This document shows positions 44,523 through 56,042 of a DNA stretch of 64,000 nucleotides, one piece after another. Positions within the stretch are counted from its first letter, which is position 1. Every line of letters starts with the position of its first letter. A program made the position numbers and the translations under genes. The notes under the pieces were generated by a model. The model was not told the origin of the DNA. It saw nothing but the letters and a program-made list of their open reading frames with translations, and ran no database searches. Location of the stretch: NCBI RefSeq assembly GCF_932274485.2, contig NC_065881.2, positions 8,156,613 to 8,220,612 of the forward strand, given 5' to 3'. This DNA comes from Patella vulgata. Taxonomy: Eukaryota > Mollusca > Gastropoda > Patellidae.

Positions 44523-44756
44523 ACTTCACCATGTGAGGGATATGAACAGTGCCCTGTCTGCTTTAAATTCCTACAAAAAGCCTCCATTAAACGCCATATT
44601 AAAGAGACACATATAGGAAGTCGAAGAACACATAGACCAGCAGCTTGTTGTTTTTGTGGCCGTGTTTTTAGCCAGTCTAGTAGTTGTAATACACACATGA
44701 TTAGATGCAAACAAAAACCTCAAAACAACTCCGTGAACACAGCATCAAATTTCTAG
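44523..44756 (+). CDS. Alternative terminal exon 4a: zinc-finger pair
   Basis: Acceptor atcttttgtag ends at 44522; 77 codons in phase 0, then TAG. Finger 1: C10-P-V-C13, 11 residues, H25-x4-H30, one residue shorter than the usual C-x2-C-x12-H spacing. Finger 2: C42-C-F-C45, 12 residues, H58-x3-C62, a C2HC finger. A 11-residue basic linker (GSRRTHRP...) joins them. The short tail ends NTASNF. It resembles the terminal fingers of the fly lola/ttk isoforms in kind, though not enough is seen to claim orthology. When spliced to constant exon 3 it gives a protein of about 369 residues. The 3' end of the exon and its UTR have been duplicated downstream. Confidence 0.82.
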   Translation, partial: TSPCEGYEQCPVCFKFLQKASIKRHIKETHIGSRRTHRPAACCFCGRVFSQSSSCNTHMIRCKQKPQNNSVNTASNF

Positions 44757-45490
44757 ATTATTTTCATGTAAGTATTCACTTACTTACTAAGAATTAATTA
44801 GATTTGTTCTTGGACTGGAACTTTTGGAATGGGTTTACATTGAAATGGTTCTTTTCCGTTCAGATTTCTAGATAATCACTTACTAAGAATTTATTTTTAA
44901 TTTTTAAGAATTAGATTTGTTTTTGACTGGAACTTTTAGAATGGGTTTTCTTTGGAATGATTCTTTTCTGTTCTTGGTTTTGTTGGGGTTTTTTTAACAC
45001 TACAATAACCTTAACTGAATGAAATGAATACGTCATTAGATTTCTAAATTATTTTCATGTAAGTATTCACTTACATGTTATAGGGACTCTTCCGCCCTTC
45101 CTTTCCTTTCAAGTGGGAGTTTTTTTTGTCTCCTTCTTGAGATTATTCACTTACTGACTAAGAATTTGTCTTTAGTTTAAGAATTAGATTTGTTTTTGGA
45201 CTAGAACTTTTAGAATGGGTTTACATTGAAATGGTTCTTTTCTGCTTTTGGTTTTGTGGGTTTTAAGTTTTAACACAACAATATCCTTAAACAATTCAGT
45301 GAATACAGCATCAGATTTTTAGATTATTTAAGAATTAGATTTGTTTTTGGACTAGAACTGACTTATTTTACCAAGAATTTGTCATTGATTTAAGAATTAG
45401 ATTTGTTTTTGGACTGCAACTTTTGGAATGGGTTTACTTTGAAATGGTTCTTTTCTGTTCTTAGTTCAACTCAATGAACACAGCATCAGG
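44757..45490. repeat. Direct repeats derived from the exon 4a 3' end
   Basis: About four imperfect repeats of taagaattagatttgtttt, ctggaacttttggaatggg and ttgaaatggttcttttc. Several begin with text like gaacacagcatcaaatttc, i.e. the last codons and stop of exon 4a. Confidence 0.8.
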
Positions 45491-45915
45491 ATTTACTACT
45501 TCATAGTAGGAAAACACAACTGTATGGAGATACTACTTTTTAGTAATAAAACACAACATTATGGATTTACCTTTTCCTGGTAGTAAAACCCAACTTGATT
45601 ATTCATTGGATTTATTATTTCTTAGTAGTAAAGCACAACTTTATGGATTTATTATTTCATAATAGTAAACACAACTTTATGGATATACTGTTTCTCATTA
45701 ATAAAACAACAGTTTCTTATTAATAAAACAACAGTTTCTTATTAATAAAACAACAGTTTCTTATTAATAAAACAACAGTTTCTTATTAATAAAACAACTT
45801 GACGAATTTACTACTTCCTCGAAGGAAAACACAACTTTATGGATTTACCGTTTTTTTTATTAATAAAACACAGATTTATGGATTTACTGCTTTATAGTAG
45901 AAAAGTAATAAATAC
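45491..45915. repeat. Tandem repeats, two unit types
   Basis: Units of ~40 bases (aacacaactttatggattta, ctttttagtag) surround five exact copies of acaacagtttcttattaata (45700-45790). Confidence 0.85.
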
Positions 45916-45992
45916 ATAAAGTTGTGATTTATATTACGTGATATTAAAGTTGTGATTTATATTACGTGATATTTATATTTATATTTATATAC

Positions 45993-46367
45993 GGGAGCCA
46001 CAGTGGCTAGGTGGTTAAGACGCTGGCTCGCTAGCCTGGAGGTCGGGTGTTCGATCCCTGCATTGGCCGAGAAAGTTCATCTGGATTTTCTGACGTGGTT
46101 TCCCCTTGTCAGTGCAGAACGGAGGGCCTGACAAGGACAGCTGTCTAGTCCTTCGGATGAGACGGAAAACTGAGGTCCCGTGTATACATTGGAATGCACG
46201 TAAAAGATCCCTTGGCAGTTGGAATTCGATATAAGAGTAGGCGATAGTGCCGCTGCCCGGGCAAAATTTCCCTCATAGCACACTGTATGGCGTATGCCCG
46301 TCTTCATTAGCCCAGTATAGGAGCAGAACAGTAGGACGTTAAACCCCATTTCATTTTATTTCATTTC
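45993..46367 (+). repeat. SINE-B, full length
   Basis: Head gggagccacagtggctagg to an (ATTTC)n-type tail. Target-site duplication atatttatatac at 45981-45992 and 46368-46379. Confidence 0.93.
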
Positions 46368-46379
46368 ATATTTATATAC

Positions 46380-47090
46380 AAACTAAAATAGTTACCCTGT
46401 TAAATATAATTGATTAATTTCATTTACAAGACTGTTACGTCAAACTTGTGTTGATCTTTGCAAATAATTGTCCTCTGTGTAACATAGTGTCCAGATAATC
46501 AAGACTACATGTATATTGAATATAACATTTGCTTATCAAATGATTCAAGTTGTCTGGGTAATCTGTATGAATGAAGCTGGAGAATAAAAGTCTTCAACGC
46601 ACATGGTTGTTGGTTGGTCATATATAGAATGATAGATAAATATTACACACTCCGGGTCTGGGGTTTTTTTTATCTTAGTTAAGCATGTTTTTTTTTTATC
46701 ACATGTAATGCGTGGTGGTATTGTCTGGATTAACTGGAATTGTTTTTAACATTTTTTATGCTATACTTGGACAAGTAGGAAAACTTACAATTAAAATTTG
46801 AATCATGAAATTATGAAAAAATAAGAAAACATATCAAAAACACAGGGGTGCCTGTCATGGCTGCTGGGATGTTAATTATTCTTATATAGATAAACCTAGT
46901 TAAATATCAACAAAAAATAAAGAAACTCTGGTGGGTTGTTTTTTTTATGGGATGGTCGTTAAATGTAGATCCTGTTTGCTCTTTTACATTTATGCTACAG
47001 ACAAGAAATTTTTTAGATTTGTTCCTAGTTGTGATATCAAGGTGAAAAAAAAAATCTTAGAGCAAGTGGCTTAATTAGGGTACCCAGAAG
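46380..47090. other. No gene seen
   Basis: AT-rich intron sequence without recognised repeat. Confidence 0.35.
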
Positions 47091-47092
47091 TA

Positions 47093-47386
47093 ATGAAATG
47101 AAATGAAATGGGGTTTAACATCCTACTGTTTTGCTCCTATACTAGGCTAATGAAGACGGGCATACGCCATACAGTGTGCTATGAGGGAAATTTTGCACAG
47201 GCAGCGGCACTATCGCCTACTCTTATATAGCGAATTCCAACTGCCAAGGGATCTTTTACGTACATTTGAATGTTTAGACGGGACCTCGGTTTTTCATCTC
47301 ATCCGAAGGACTAGACAGTTGTCCTTGTCAGGCCCTCCGTCCTGCATCACTGACAAGGAGAAAACTCGCGGAAAATCGGGATGAAG
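47093..47386 (-). repeat. SINE-B, 5' truncated
   Basis: Reverse copy with tail, ending at the reverse of cccgattttccgcg. Confidence 0.88.
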
Positions 47387-47418
47387 TACTTAGAAGTAAA
47401 ATAGTATGGTTTAATGCC

Positions 47419-47815
47419 TTTAGGGACACTATGGAAGATTAGATAAAGAGCTGGTAGTTTGCACTATAATAGTTAAAAACTACATACATGTAAAGGGAAT
47501 ATTCTGAAAATTTCAGTCAAATTGATCCACTCTGAACTGAGATATTAGCAATTGAATTTTAGGCCTAGCCTCGATCATCATTTCTAAAGTCGGTATAATT
47601 AAAAACATAGTCTTGATTATCCATTTTTGGATTTAATCATCAATGAGTGTTAAGCAGCAGATCGGATTCAAATCCAGTGAAAATCTGACACATAAGATGG
47701 CATTGAGAGTTGATTATGATCTTTATAAATATCTAATTAATAATTTAGATAACATTTTAGGCCTATAAAAAGACCTGCAATAGACAGATTTAGCTCTTGC
47801 ATAATGTATGTTTAA
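47419..47815 (+). mobile_element. MITE M1
   Basis: Diverged left end (tagggacactatgg), typical interior and right end cataatgtatgtttaa. Confidence 0.8.
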
Positions 47816-48897
47816 TATATATATTTTGAGCTCTACGCATCCTTGAAACATCAAACAACTGACAATAATACTAGTTGCATCTTATTTTTCAAGGACACAT
47901 GTCCACACGTACGTAACTAACGTACGAAAATTAAATGGTAGCTGGCTTTTTTTTAATGCACGTATACAGTGAATGGCCATTTTGCTCAGTAATCCCAGCC
48001 AGAATTTGGCTATTTTTTTAAAAGTGCGTTAGAGTTTTAAATTTTTGTTTAGAACTGAAATAAATTAACTTTTAGTCAATCCCCACGCTAAAAACATTAA
48101 CAGAATTGATTGTGTATATCTGAAATAGACATGACCGAAGCACAAAATAGTGCCAATATGCCGACGTCAAATCTAGAGTTGTAGATGATGTTATTTTTGT
48201 GAAAAATCATTAGAAGAAGCGATAAGACGTTCTGTACGGATTATACAGTCCTAAAGGCTGCAAGAAGGCTATTGTTTACAATGTAACATTGTGTCTTGTA
48301 ATGTTGATAATGATCATAATGATTGTGTTTACATTTGTTTGTTGATGTGACCTCATGACCTGTGACGTTTAGATAACGTCATATGGATATCATGGCTATT
48401 CACTGTGTCAGAGTCACTTCTCTGCTGGTAGGGTGAGTCTGTCGTTCAGATTGATGTCCACAGTGACTGTCGTCAAGAATCAAAGTGTTTTATTGGTCAT
48501 GTGACAGTACAATCCTAGTTATGACACATGATATTGATAAATAAAATGGCCACTTCTGCCATTTTCAGCTTTTCCTAATCTAAATAATGGTCGCTCTCAT
48601 CATTTGTTGATTCACTATGGTTATTCCCTCAACATTTTTCTGCAGTGTGTTTCGGCAGTCCCCATCCATGTTTCTTCTGCCATTTTGACATGGTCACATG
48701 ATATATCACATGATTTTGTTTTCAGGCCCATTGTTTTTGATCAGTCGCTGTTTCAGTCAACTCAGACTTAAGGCTTTCTCCAACTGCAGTTAAGACAGAA
48801 ATAACATTTTTAAGAACAATTCTGACCTTTGAAATTTGTTATTTCTGAAGTTGAAATGATTGATCTAAAAAAAAGACATCTTTTTGTCTATTTGCAG
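47816..48897. other. Intron, no repeat seen
   Basis: More than 1 kb without recognised SINE, MITE or satellite, directly upstream of terminal exon 4b. The cleanest sequence in the array intron; it could hold splicing control elements, but none is identified. Confidence 0.35.
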
Positions 48898-49209
48898 TTG
48901 GAGACTGGAAAATACAATAGCATGTCATTAGCAGATGTAGTTCTCAACAAAGGTCAAGAAATGCGTTCTGTACGTCCAGTCTCACAGGAAACATACGATA
49001 CTATCGTTGATTTAGTGCTAGAAGAATTTAATACCCCCGTTAGATTAAGAACTAACGTACAAAGAAATGCTTTAAAACAATTCTGGAGATGTAAAGGACA
49101 ATATACTGTTGAGATGATCAATGGAGAAAAGCGTTTGTTTTTTAAAGGTGTGTCCGTTCCAATTAACAATTCGTTGGTTTCACACAGTTCTTATGTCACT
49201 ATTTATTGA
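48898..49209 (+). CDS. Alternative terminal exon 4b: novel domain
   Basis: Acceptor gtctatttgcag ends at 48897; 103 codons in phase 0, then TGA. Residues 1-24 are a variable lead. Residues 25-90 are the shared domain: VRPVSQETYDTIVDLVLEEF (likely helix), NTPVRLRT, VQRNALKQFWR (likely second helix), then GQYTVEM and KRLFFKGVSVPI (likely beta hairpin). Basic and aromatic residues in the second helix (R56, K60, W63, R64) would suit nucleic-acid or protein binding. No cysteine/histidine pattern, so not a zinc finger. Closest relative in the window is exon 4c. I know no named family with this pattern. Confidence 0.8.
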   Translation: METGKYNSMSLADVVLNKGQEMRSVRPVSQETYDTIVDLVLEEFNTPVRLRTNVQRNALKQFWRCKGQYTVEMINGEKRLFFKGVSVPINNSLVSHSSYVTIY

Positions 49210-49250
49210 AATTGGAGAGCAGACGTCATGAGGTCAGTTGATGTGTTATA

Positions 49251-49570
49251 TTAAAGATACATTATGGGAGATTAGATAAAGGGCTGGCTGTTCTTGCTAT
49301 AATAGTTAGAAAATAGATAATGTAAATAAAATATACTGAAAATTTCAGTCTAATTGCTCCACTCTCAACAAAGTTTCGATTATCCATTTTTACGTTTAAT
49401 TATCCATCACAAAATGTATTCCAAACCTCTGAATATTGGAGACTGGCTATGGTATCGAGAGTTGATTATGGTCTGGATAAGTTAATTAATATCAAATCCA
49501 TAATTAAGATAAAGTTTCAGTCATAAAGAAAGACCTGCAATTGGCAGATTTAGCTCTTGCATATGTTTGA
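49251..49570 (+). mobile_element. MITE M1 in the exon 4b 3' UTR region
   Basis: Starts ttaaagatacattatgggag 41 bases after the stop of exon 4b; the right end is cut short at tagctcttgcatatg. Confidence 0.8.
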
Positions 49571-49624
49571 GAACTCAAACTCAACTACGTACTTATCCCC
49601 ATCTGCCTTTGGAGGACATCATCA

Positions 49625-49940
49625 TGTTGTTGCAGGACATCACTATAACATAACAAGGAGTCATATTATCTAAAAGTGTACCCTACCATTGCAGGACATC
49701 AATATATTGTAGGACATCACTATAACATTGCAGGACATCACTATTACATTGCAGGACATCACTATAACATTGGAGGACATCGCTATAACATTGCAGGACA
49801 TCACTATTATATTGCAGGAAACCAATCCTTAAAACTAATGGTCCAGGACATCACTATAACATTGTAGGACATCAGAATCTGTATAACATTGTAGGACATC
49901 ACTATAACATTGTAGGACATCTGTTTAACAGTGTAGGACA
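49625..49940. repeat. Minisatellite, ~20-base unit
   Basis: About a dozen copies of attgcaggacatcactataa with unit-length variants. Confidence 0.9.
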
Positions 49941-49959
49941 CCAATTCTTAAAACCAATG

Positions 49960-50205
49960 ATCAACGTGTGTGCGTTGTATTATTGAGTCAAGTGTCATGG
50001 TTTCGATTCCCCAGTTGTATGTGACCAGGAGTAGAGTCACCTGTCCAACCATGTGGGTTTTCTCCAGGTTCTCTAGTTTCCTCCCACTGCTAAAGACTCC
50101 TACGCGCAAGCAAATTAATGAAATGGAATTAAACCATATGTTAGTACCGAAATGACCTAGTTTGTGTCGAGTGGACGTTAAACCCCATTTCTCTCTCTCT
50201 CTCTG
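49960..50205 (+). repeat. SINE-A, head shortened
   Basis: Forward copy lacking the A box region; TC tail present. Sense to the gene. Confidence 0.85.
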
Positions 50206-50275
50206 AAACTCGACTCGTGTAAGTTTTCCGACGTTTGTGCTCTCTCTTTCTCAGTTTTCAGACAATGTTTGTGGT

Positions 50276-50758
50276 ATTTCTCCATGGCATATGCCGTCTT
50301 CATTAGCCCGATTGGGGATCACGTGGCTAAGTGGGTAAGACGCTAGCTCGCTAGCCTGGAGGTCGGGTGTTTGATCCCTGCATTGGCCGAGAAAGTTCAT
50401 CCAGATTTTCCGGCATGGTTCTCCCTTGTCAGTGATGCAGGACGGAGGGACTGACAAGGAAAGCTGTCTAGTCGTTCGGATGGGACGAAAAACGGAGGTC
50501 CCGTGTACACATTGGCGTGCACGTAAAAGATCCCTTGGCAGTTGGAATTCGATATAAGAGTAGGCCGTAGTGCCGCTGTCCGGGCAAAATTTCCCTCATA
50601 GCACACTGTATGGCGTATGCCCGTCTTCATTAGCCCAGGTTAGGAGCAGAACAGTAGGACATTAAACTCCATTTCATTTCATTTCATTTCATTTCATTAG
50701 CCCGATTGGTGCAGAACAGTAAGATGTTAAAGTTAAGCCATGTTTCATTTCATTTCAT
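50276..50758 (+). repeat. Old SINE-B fragment split by a young SINE-B
   Basis: catatgccgtcttcattagc before, and gtgcagaacagtaagatg to the (ATTTC)n tail after, the inserted copy 50316-50694: SINE-B into SINE-B. Confidence 0.85.
50316..50694 (+). repeat. SINE-B, full length, young
   Basis: Complete head and body, long (ATTTC)n tail. Perfect target-site duplication cattagcccgattgg at 50301-50315 and 50695-50709. Close in sequence to 27822-28206 (both read ctagctcgctagcc and ggttctcccttgtc). Confidence 0.94.
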
Positions 50759-50794
50759 TCTGAAGATTAAGACTATATTTTTTGTCTGTTGCAG

Positions 50795-51094
50795 TTGCTG
50801 AAGGACGAGTTCAATATACAATGTAATTCTGGGCAAACGTTCCATCAAGTACCGCGAGATATTCGGGCTTTACGACCGGTCTTGCCCGAATCGTATGAAA
50901 CAATAATTAGTTTAGTGATGGGAGAATTTAATACACCTGTTAAGCTGCGTACTACACTACAGAAGAACGCAATTATTCAGTTTTGGAGAAACAAAGGAAA
51001 ATATTCCGTGGAAGAGGTCGATGGTGAAAGACGTTTATTTTTTAACGGTGTGCCAGTTTTGATCAATATTGATATGAATCCACCATCTTGTTAG
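50795..51094 (+). CDS. Alternative terminal exon 4c: novel domain
   Basis: Acceptor ttttgtctgttgcag ends at 50794; 99 codons in phase 0, then TAG. Lead of 25 residues unlike that of 4b, then the shared domain (26-91): LRPVLPESYETIISLVMGEF, NTPVKLRT, LQKNAIIQFWRNKGKYSVEE, ERRLFFNGVPVLI. Shares FNTPV-LRT, QFWR-KG-Y and RLFF-GV with 4b, so these two are a sister pair. Ends MNPPSC. Confidence 0.8.
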   Translation: MLKDEFNIQCNSGQTFHQVPRDIRALRPVLPESYETIISLVMGEFNTPVKLRTTLQKNAIIQFWRNKGKYSVEEVDGERRLFFNGVPVLINIDMNPPSC

Positions 51095-51760
51095 TTTGTG
51101 ACGAAGTCAGTGACTTTCTTGATAATTTTACTGGATATCTGTTTATACAAGTCTGTTTTAAAGATACATTATGTAAGATTTAGATAAAGAGCTGACCATT
51201 CTTGCTGCAATAGCTCAAAAATAGATAATGCAAAATGAAAATTTTGATAATTTCATTCAAATTACTTATTCTGAGCCAAGTTATCACTGTTAGTAGTTTT
51301 GACAAGATGTGTGCATTGTGGTAACCAAGGCACTGGTATATTCGAGACTTAGCCTCTCTTACCCATTTTTAAATTAAATTTTTAAATGGCGAACCTTTCT
51401 TATCTAGTTAAAATCTTAAGTATTCGATGGCATCGAGAGTTGATTATGGTCTTGTTTTGTTTATAACTGCCTAATTAACAATTAAGATAACATTTAAGGC
51501 CAAAAGAAAGACCTGCAGTAGGCATATTTAGCTCTTACATAATGCATGTTTAAGGTTGCAAATTGTGAATGGAATAATCTATTATCTTTACTGAGAAGAA
51601 TAAACAGTTTACAGAGAAGAAATAAACAAGTTACCTTTGAGATAATTTAGTTTGTGACGAAGTCAGTGACTTTCTTGATAATTTTATTGGTTATATGTTT
51701 ATACAAATCAGTTTTTTTAAATTTGCAAACTGTGAAGAAATAATCTACATATCAGGCCTG
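51095..51760. repeat. Duplicated exon 4c 3' UTR, one copy holding a MITE
   Basis: The first ~63 bases after the stop (agtttgtgacgaagtcagtg, actttcttgataatttta) recur at 51648-51715, and the sequence after the MITE (gcaaattgtgaatgg...aataatcta) recurs at 51720-51760. A tandem duplication followed by M1 insertion into the first copy explains this. Confidence 0.8.
51158..51553 (+). mobile_element. MITE M1 in the exon 4c 3' UTR region
   Basis: TTAA-flanked full-length copy, 63 bases after the stop; subtype like 5648-6282. Confidence 0.85.
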
Positions 51761-51939
51761 TGTATGTGTGTGTGGGGGGTCGGGGCAAGTGGATGCAATG
51801 CGAAGCCAACAACATAACGTACCCATATCAAAGTATGGGCGCCCCATAAAGCCAAGTGACATTGTTTGGCTGCTCCCCCTTGCCCCCCTGCTACCTACGG
51901 GCCTGCATATATTTACTGGGAGGTAAGAAACAATTTACA

Positions 51940-52315
51940 ATTTTACAATGAACAATTTACGATTTTGTGAGAAGAACAATTTACGATTTTGTGAGAAGAA
52001 CATATGAACAATTTACGATTTTGTGAGAAGATATGAACAATTTACGATTTTGTGAGAATATATGAACAATTTACGATTTTGTGAGAAAATATGAACAATT
52101 TACGATTTTGTGAGAAGATATGAACAATTTACGATTTTGTGAGAAAATATGAACAATTTACGATTTTGTGAGAATATATGAACAATTTATGATTTTGTGA
52201 GAATATATGAACAATTTACGATTTTGTGAGAATATATGAACAATTTATGATTTTGTGAGAAAATGTGAACAATTTATGATTTTGTGAGAAAATGTGAACA
52301 ATTTACGATTTTGTG
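51940..52315. repeat. Minisatellite, ~27-base unit
   Basis: About 13 copies of gaacaatttacgattttgtg with agaatat-type spacers. Confidence 0.95.
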
Positions 52316-52659
52316 AGATGTTATCAAGCCTTTATTTTAATATTGTGAGTCCAAGTTTTGTGTCGAAATATTATCACAAGACATTTTGTATTTTATATTA
52401 CATATCTTGGTCATTTCACTTGAATCATTACGATGGCTGTGTTGTTTTTGTTATAAATGATATTTTTATTCAGATTTGTATCTGAATAGGGATTGGGGAA
52501 CAGGCATAACCTATATTAAACCTGTCTCCCTGATGGCTGTGTTGTTTTCCGTATGGAACTCGGAAGTGGTTTTGTCCGTTCGTCTGTGTGTCTGTCCTTT
52601 ACACATTTTAAAACACAATAACTATGTTTCTAATTGAGGTAGAATGTTTAGAAGTTGTC

Positions 52660-53125
52660 AAAATATTTTTTGAATAGTTGTCAGTTCAATGATGATCATT
52701 TTCTACTCAGGCTAAGCAGTAGATCGTAAGCAATTTGATTTGTCACGGTTTTGGAATAATTGATTATTGAGTTGCAGTTATAAAACCTTGTGTATAGTTT
52801 TTAATGTGCATTTTCTGCTTAAAGTAGAGAAATAAGCAATTTGATTTTGTCATGGTTTTGGAATAATGGACAATTGAGTTGCAGTTATGAAACCTTGTGT
52901 ATAGTTTCATTGCATCAATACCTTAACTGAATTTTATGATGAGCATTTTCTGCTAAGGCTAAGTAATAAGCAATTTGATTTGTCAGGGTTTTAGAATAAT
53001 GGATAATTGAGTTGCAGTTATGAAACCTTGTGTATAGTTTCATTACATCAATACCTTGACTTAGTTTTATGATGATCATTTTCTGCTTAGGCTAAGTAGA
53101 GAGATAAGATAAGCCATTTGATTTG
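52660..53125. repeat. Tandem repeat, ~130-base unit
   Basis: Three to four copies sharing agcaatttgatttgtcatgg, ttgagttgcagttatga and ccttgtgtatagtttcatt. Confidence 0.88.
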
Positions 53126-53327
53126 TCATTCTGTCATTGAGTCGGCTGGCATGGTTTTGATTCCCTGGTTGTAAGTGACAAGGAGTAGGGTCACCTGTCC
53201 ATCCTTGTGGGTTTTCTCCAGGTACTCTGGTTTCCTCCCACTGCTAAGGACTCCTACGCGCAAGTGAATTATTGAAATAAAATTCAACCATATGTTAGTC
53301 CCGAAATGACCTAGTTTGTGTTGCATG

Positions 53328-53365
<38 letters not shown>
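53126..53365 (+). repeat. SINE-A, head missing
   Basis: Forward copy from ctgtcattgagtc to a long TC tail; sense to the gene. Confidence 0.85.
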
Positions 53366-53366
<1 letters not shown>

Positions 53367-53814
53367 TTGTCATTACCTTAAAACAAAATTACTCTGATTC
53401 TGTGGTAGTTGTGTGTTGTTTCATCACATCTATACCGTAAAATGATTTGCGACAATTTTGGGATTAAGGCTTTGGACATCAGCCTCACTGTTGGCTTGAT
53501 ATTTATGTAATGAGTTTATTTTGTTTTAAACAGTATTCATTTCAAAAGTACAATTTAAAGACATAAAAAAATAGGATGCAAAAACAAGCCAAGTAGGTTT
53601 GAATTAATTTGGTTACTTGTGGGTAGTGTGTACCGGTATGTAATTATAGACAAAGCATAATAACAGTATTTTTAGTTATGGTACAAATAAGCCAAGTAGG
53701 CGTATATTAATTTGGTTATTTGTGGATAGTATGTATGTGTATTATATGTAGCCTATAATTTCAAGTTATATAGACAAAGAATAAATACAGTATTTTAGTT
53801 ATGGTACAAATAAA
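53366..53814. other. Intron, short direct repeats
   Basis: Two similar stretches (aataagccaagtagg, tattttagttatggtac) around 53590-53810; otherwise nothing recognised. Confidence 0.45.
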
Positions 53815-54680
53815 TGAGTTTACTGTGTAATACGCCTCCTATATATATAAATAAATAACTTAAAAAGTGTAATATGTCTACTACATATAAAAATAAATAA
53901 CTTAAAAAGTGTAATATGTCTACTACATATAAAAATAAATGAGTTTACTGTGTAATACGTCTACTACATATATAAATAAATGAGTTTACTGTGTAATATG
54001 TCTGCTGCATATATACATGTAAATAAATGAGTTCACTGTGTAATACGTCTACTACATGTACATATATAAATAAATGAGTTTACTGTGTAATACGTCTACT
54101 ACATATATAAATGAATAAGTAGTCTAATACATATATAAATAAATGAGTTCACTGTGTAATACGTCTACTACACATATAAATGAATGAGTTTACTGTGTAA
54201 TACGCCTCCTATATATATAAATAAATAACTTAAAAAGTGTAATATGTCTACTACATATAAAAATAAATAACTTAAAAAGTGTAATACGTCTACTACATAT
54301 ATAAATGAATGAGTTTACTGTGTAATACGTCTACTACATATATAAATGAATGAGTTTACTGTGTAATACGTCTACTAGATATATAAATAAATGAGTTTAC
54401 TGTGTAATACGTCGACTACATATATAAATAAATGAGTTTACTGTGTAATAAATCTAATACATATATAAATGAATGAGTTTACTGTGTAATATGTCTACTA
54501 CATATATAAATAAATAGTTTACTGTGTAATACGCCTATACGCTACTACCTACATAAATGATGGGTTTGAATGAGTTTACTGTGTAATACGCCTACTACAT
54601 ATATCAATGAATGAGTTGTCTACTACATATATAAACAAATGAGTTTACTGTGTAATATGTCTACTACATATATAAATGTT
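53815..54680. repeat. Satellite, ~42-base unit
   Basis: About 20 copies of gtttactgtgtaatacgtct, then actacatatataaataaatga, with unit-length variants. Confidence 0.95.
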
Positions 54681-54913
54681 TACATGTCGTTTTATTCTTG
54701 AAATATCTATGTGTAATGATATACCGTACATCCGATGAATATTAAATTTTGTATATTAATAAATAACTGACAGTATTTGATAATTTGGTGTTGTGTATTT
54801 CAGAAAAGGATTTTTTTCAGATCCTTCGTCATTTATAGTTGGGGTATGATTTGCCCATGTCTTAATCCAGTTTCGCTAAAGATCTAGTGTAACCCAAAAT
54901 AAAACTTTCTGGT

Positions 54914-55140
54914 ACATGTGGCAACTGGATTGGGTTCGATTCCCCGGTTGTACGTGACAAGGAGTAGGGGCGCCTGTCCAACCTCATGGGTTTTCTCTGG
55001 GTCATCTGGTTTCATCCCACTGCTAAAGACCCCTACGCGAAAGCGAGTTATTGAAATAAAAATGAACCATGTGTTAGTCCCAAAATGTCCTAGTCTGTGT
55101 CGAGTGGACGTTAAATCCCATTTCTCACTTTCTCTCTGTA
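54914..55140 (+). repeat. SINE-A, head shortened
   Basis: Forward copy from the B box (gggttcgattcccc) to a short TC tail. Confidence 0.87.
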
Positions 55141-55189
55141 ATCCAGTTTGTTCATCTGTTTTTGGGAGTTTGGGTGGATGAATGGGATT

Positions 55190-55425
55190 AATGCATGACT
55201 TTGGATCACATGGTCCGTCATGGTGTGGTTTTGATTCCCTGCTTGTACATGACAAGGAGGAAGGGTTGTCTTTCCAACCTCATGAGTTTTCTCTCGGTCC
55301 TACAGTTTCCTCCCACTGCTAAAGACCCCTTTGCACAAGTAAATTATTGAAATAAAATTAAACCATATATTAGTCATGGAATGACCTAGATACAATAAAA
55401 CCCATATTTTCTCTCTCTCTCTCCA
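55190..55425 (+). repeat. SINE-A, diverged
   Basis: Forward copy with a TC tail ending 60 bases before the acceptor of exon 4d. An older copy than its left neighbour. Confidence 0.85.
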
Positions 55426-55485
55426 AGTTGGAGAATTTAGGACATTAGGATTTTTAAGTGACCTCTTGGTTGTTTTGTCTTGCAG

Positions 55486-55743
55486 ATGATAGTGGACAGA
55501 GACAGGTTGCTGATAGCTCCTAGACGTCTGCCAAATATCAAACCTGTGAGTCGAGAAACAAAAGACACCATAGTTGATATCATTTTAGGACGATTCCACA
55601 TCCCTAAAAGAGAGAGATCGTTAATTCAGAAGGCAGCTTTTGTTAGATATTATAGATCGGGGAAAGAGAAATGGTCGGTTCATCCTTCTCAAGATGGATA
55701 TAAACTTTACTTCTGTGACTGTGAAGTAGAAATTAACGATTGA
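55486..55743 (+). CDS. Alternative terminal exon 4d: novel domain
   Basis: Acceptor tgttttgtcttgcag ends at 55485; 85 codons in phase 0 starting MIVDRDRLL, then TGA. Residues 18-83 are the shared domain: IKPVSRETKDTIVDIILGRF, HIPKRERS, LIQKAAFVRYYRSGKEKW, SVHPSQDGYKLYFCDCEVEI. Same layout as 4b/4c (PVS-ET-DTIV, R--IQ-A--RYYR, SV...L-F) but with YY for FW and an SVHPSQDG turn. It forms a second sister pair with 4e, identical over 99 bases. The ATG right at the acceptor is probably chance, since phase 0 fits splicing. Confidence 0.8.
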   Translation: MIVDRDRLLIAPRRLPNIKPVSRETKDTIVDIILGRFHIPKRERSLIQKAAFVRYYRSGKEKWSVHPSQDGYKLYFCDCEVEIND

Positions 55744-55825
55744 TTTAATATGTGAATTAATTAGCTGTTAATTGGTGCAATATGAACTTTTATTCTATGA
55801 CTGTGGACTAGTGAAATTAATCACC

Positions 55826-56042
55826 AGAGATGGGATTTCGCCCGTATATTCCGGACATGTCCGACGCTATTTTCCAAACGTCCTAAATTGTCTGACCAGG
55901 AATATGCCCAATCGGACATCAAGACATGGTGAATAATATTCAAAATTCCAAAATTAATATAGTGTACTGAGTGTATAACTACATGTACCACTCAACCCTA
56001 CATGTATTATCGTTGATAATAGGCTGGATTGATTAGGTAACA
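55826..56042 (+). repeat. Dispersed repeat R1, copy 2
   Basis: Opposite-orientation match to 9295-9525 (gatttcgcccgtatattcc, tcaagacatggtgaataat); followed by a G run. Confidence 0.75.

Noticed and set aside
48970-49170. BEN domain for the shared module of exons 4b-4e
   Set aside because: The helix with an I--LV---F pattern and a following basic helix recalls the end of BEN domains, but the C-terminal beta hairpin and the invariant PVS-ET-DTI do not fit. Left unnamed.
51940-52315. Regular direct repeats that could suggest a CRISPR array
   Set aside because: The units follow each other without unique spacers and lie in an intron of a eukaryotic gene; it is a minisatellite. The same applies to 49625-49940 and 53815-54680.
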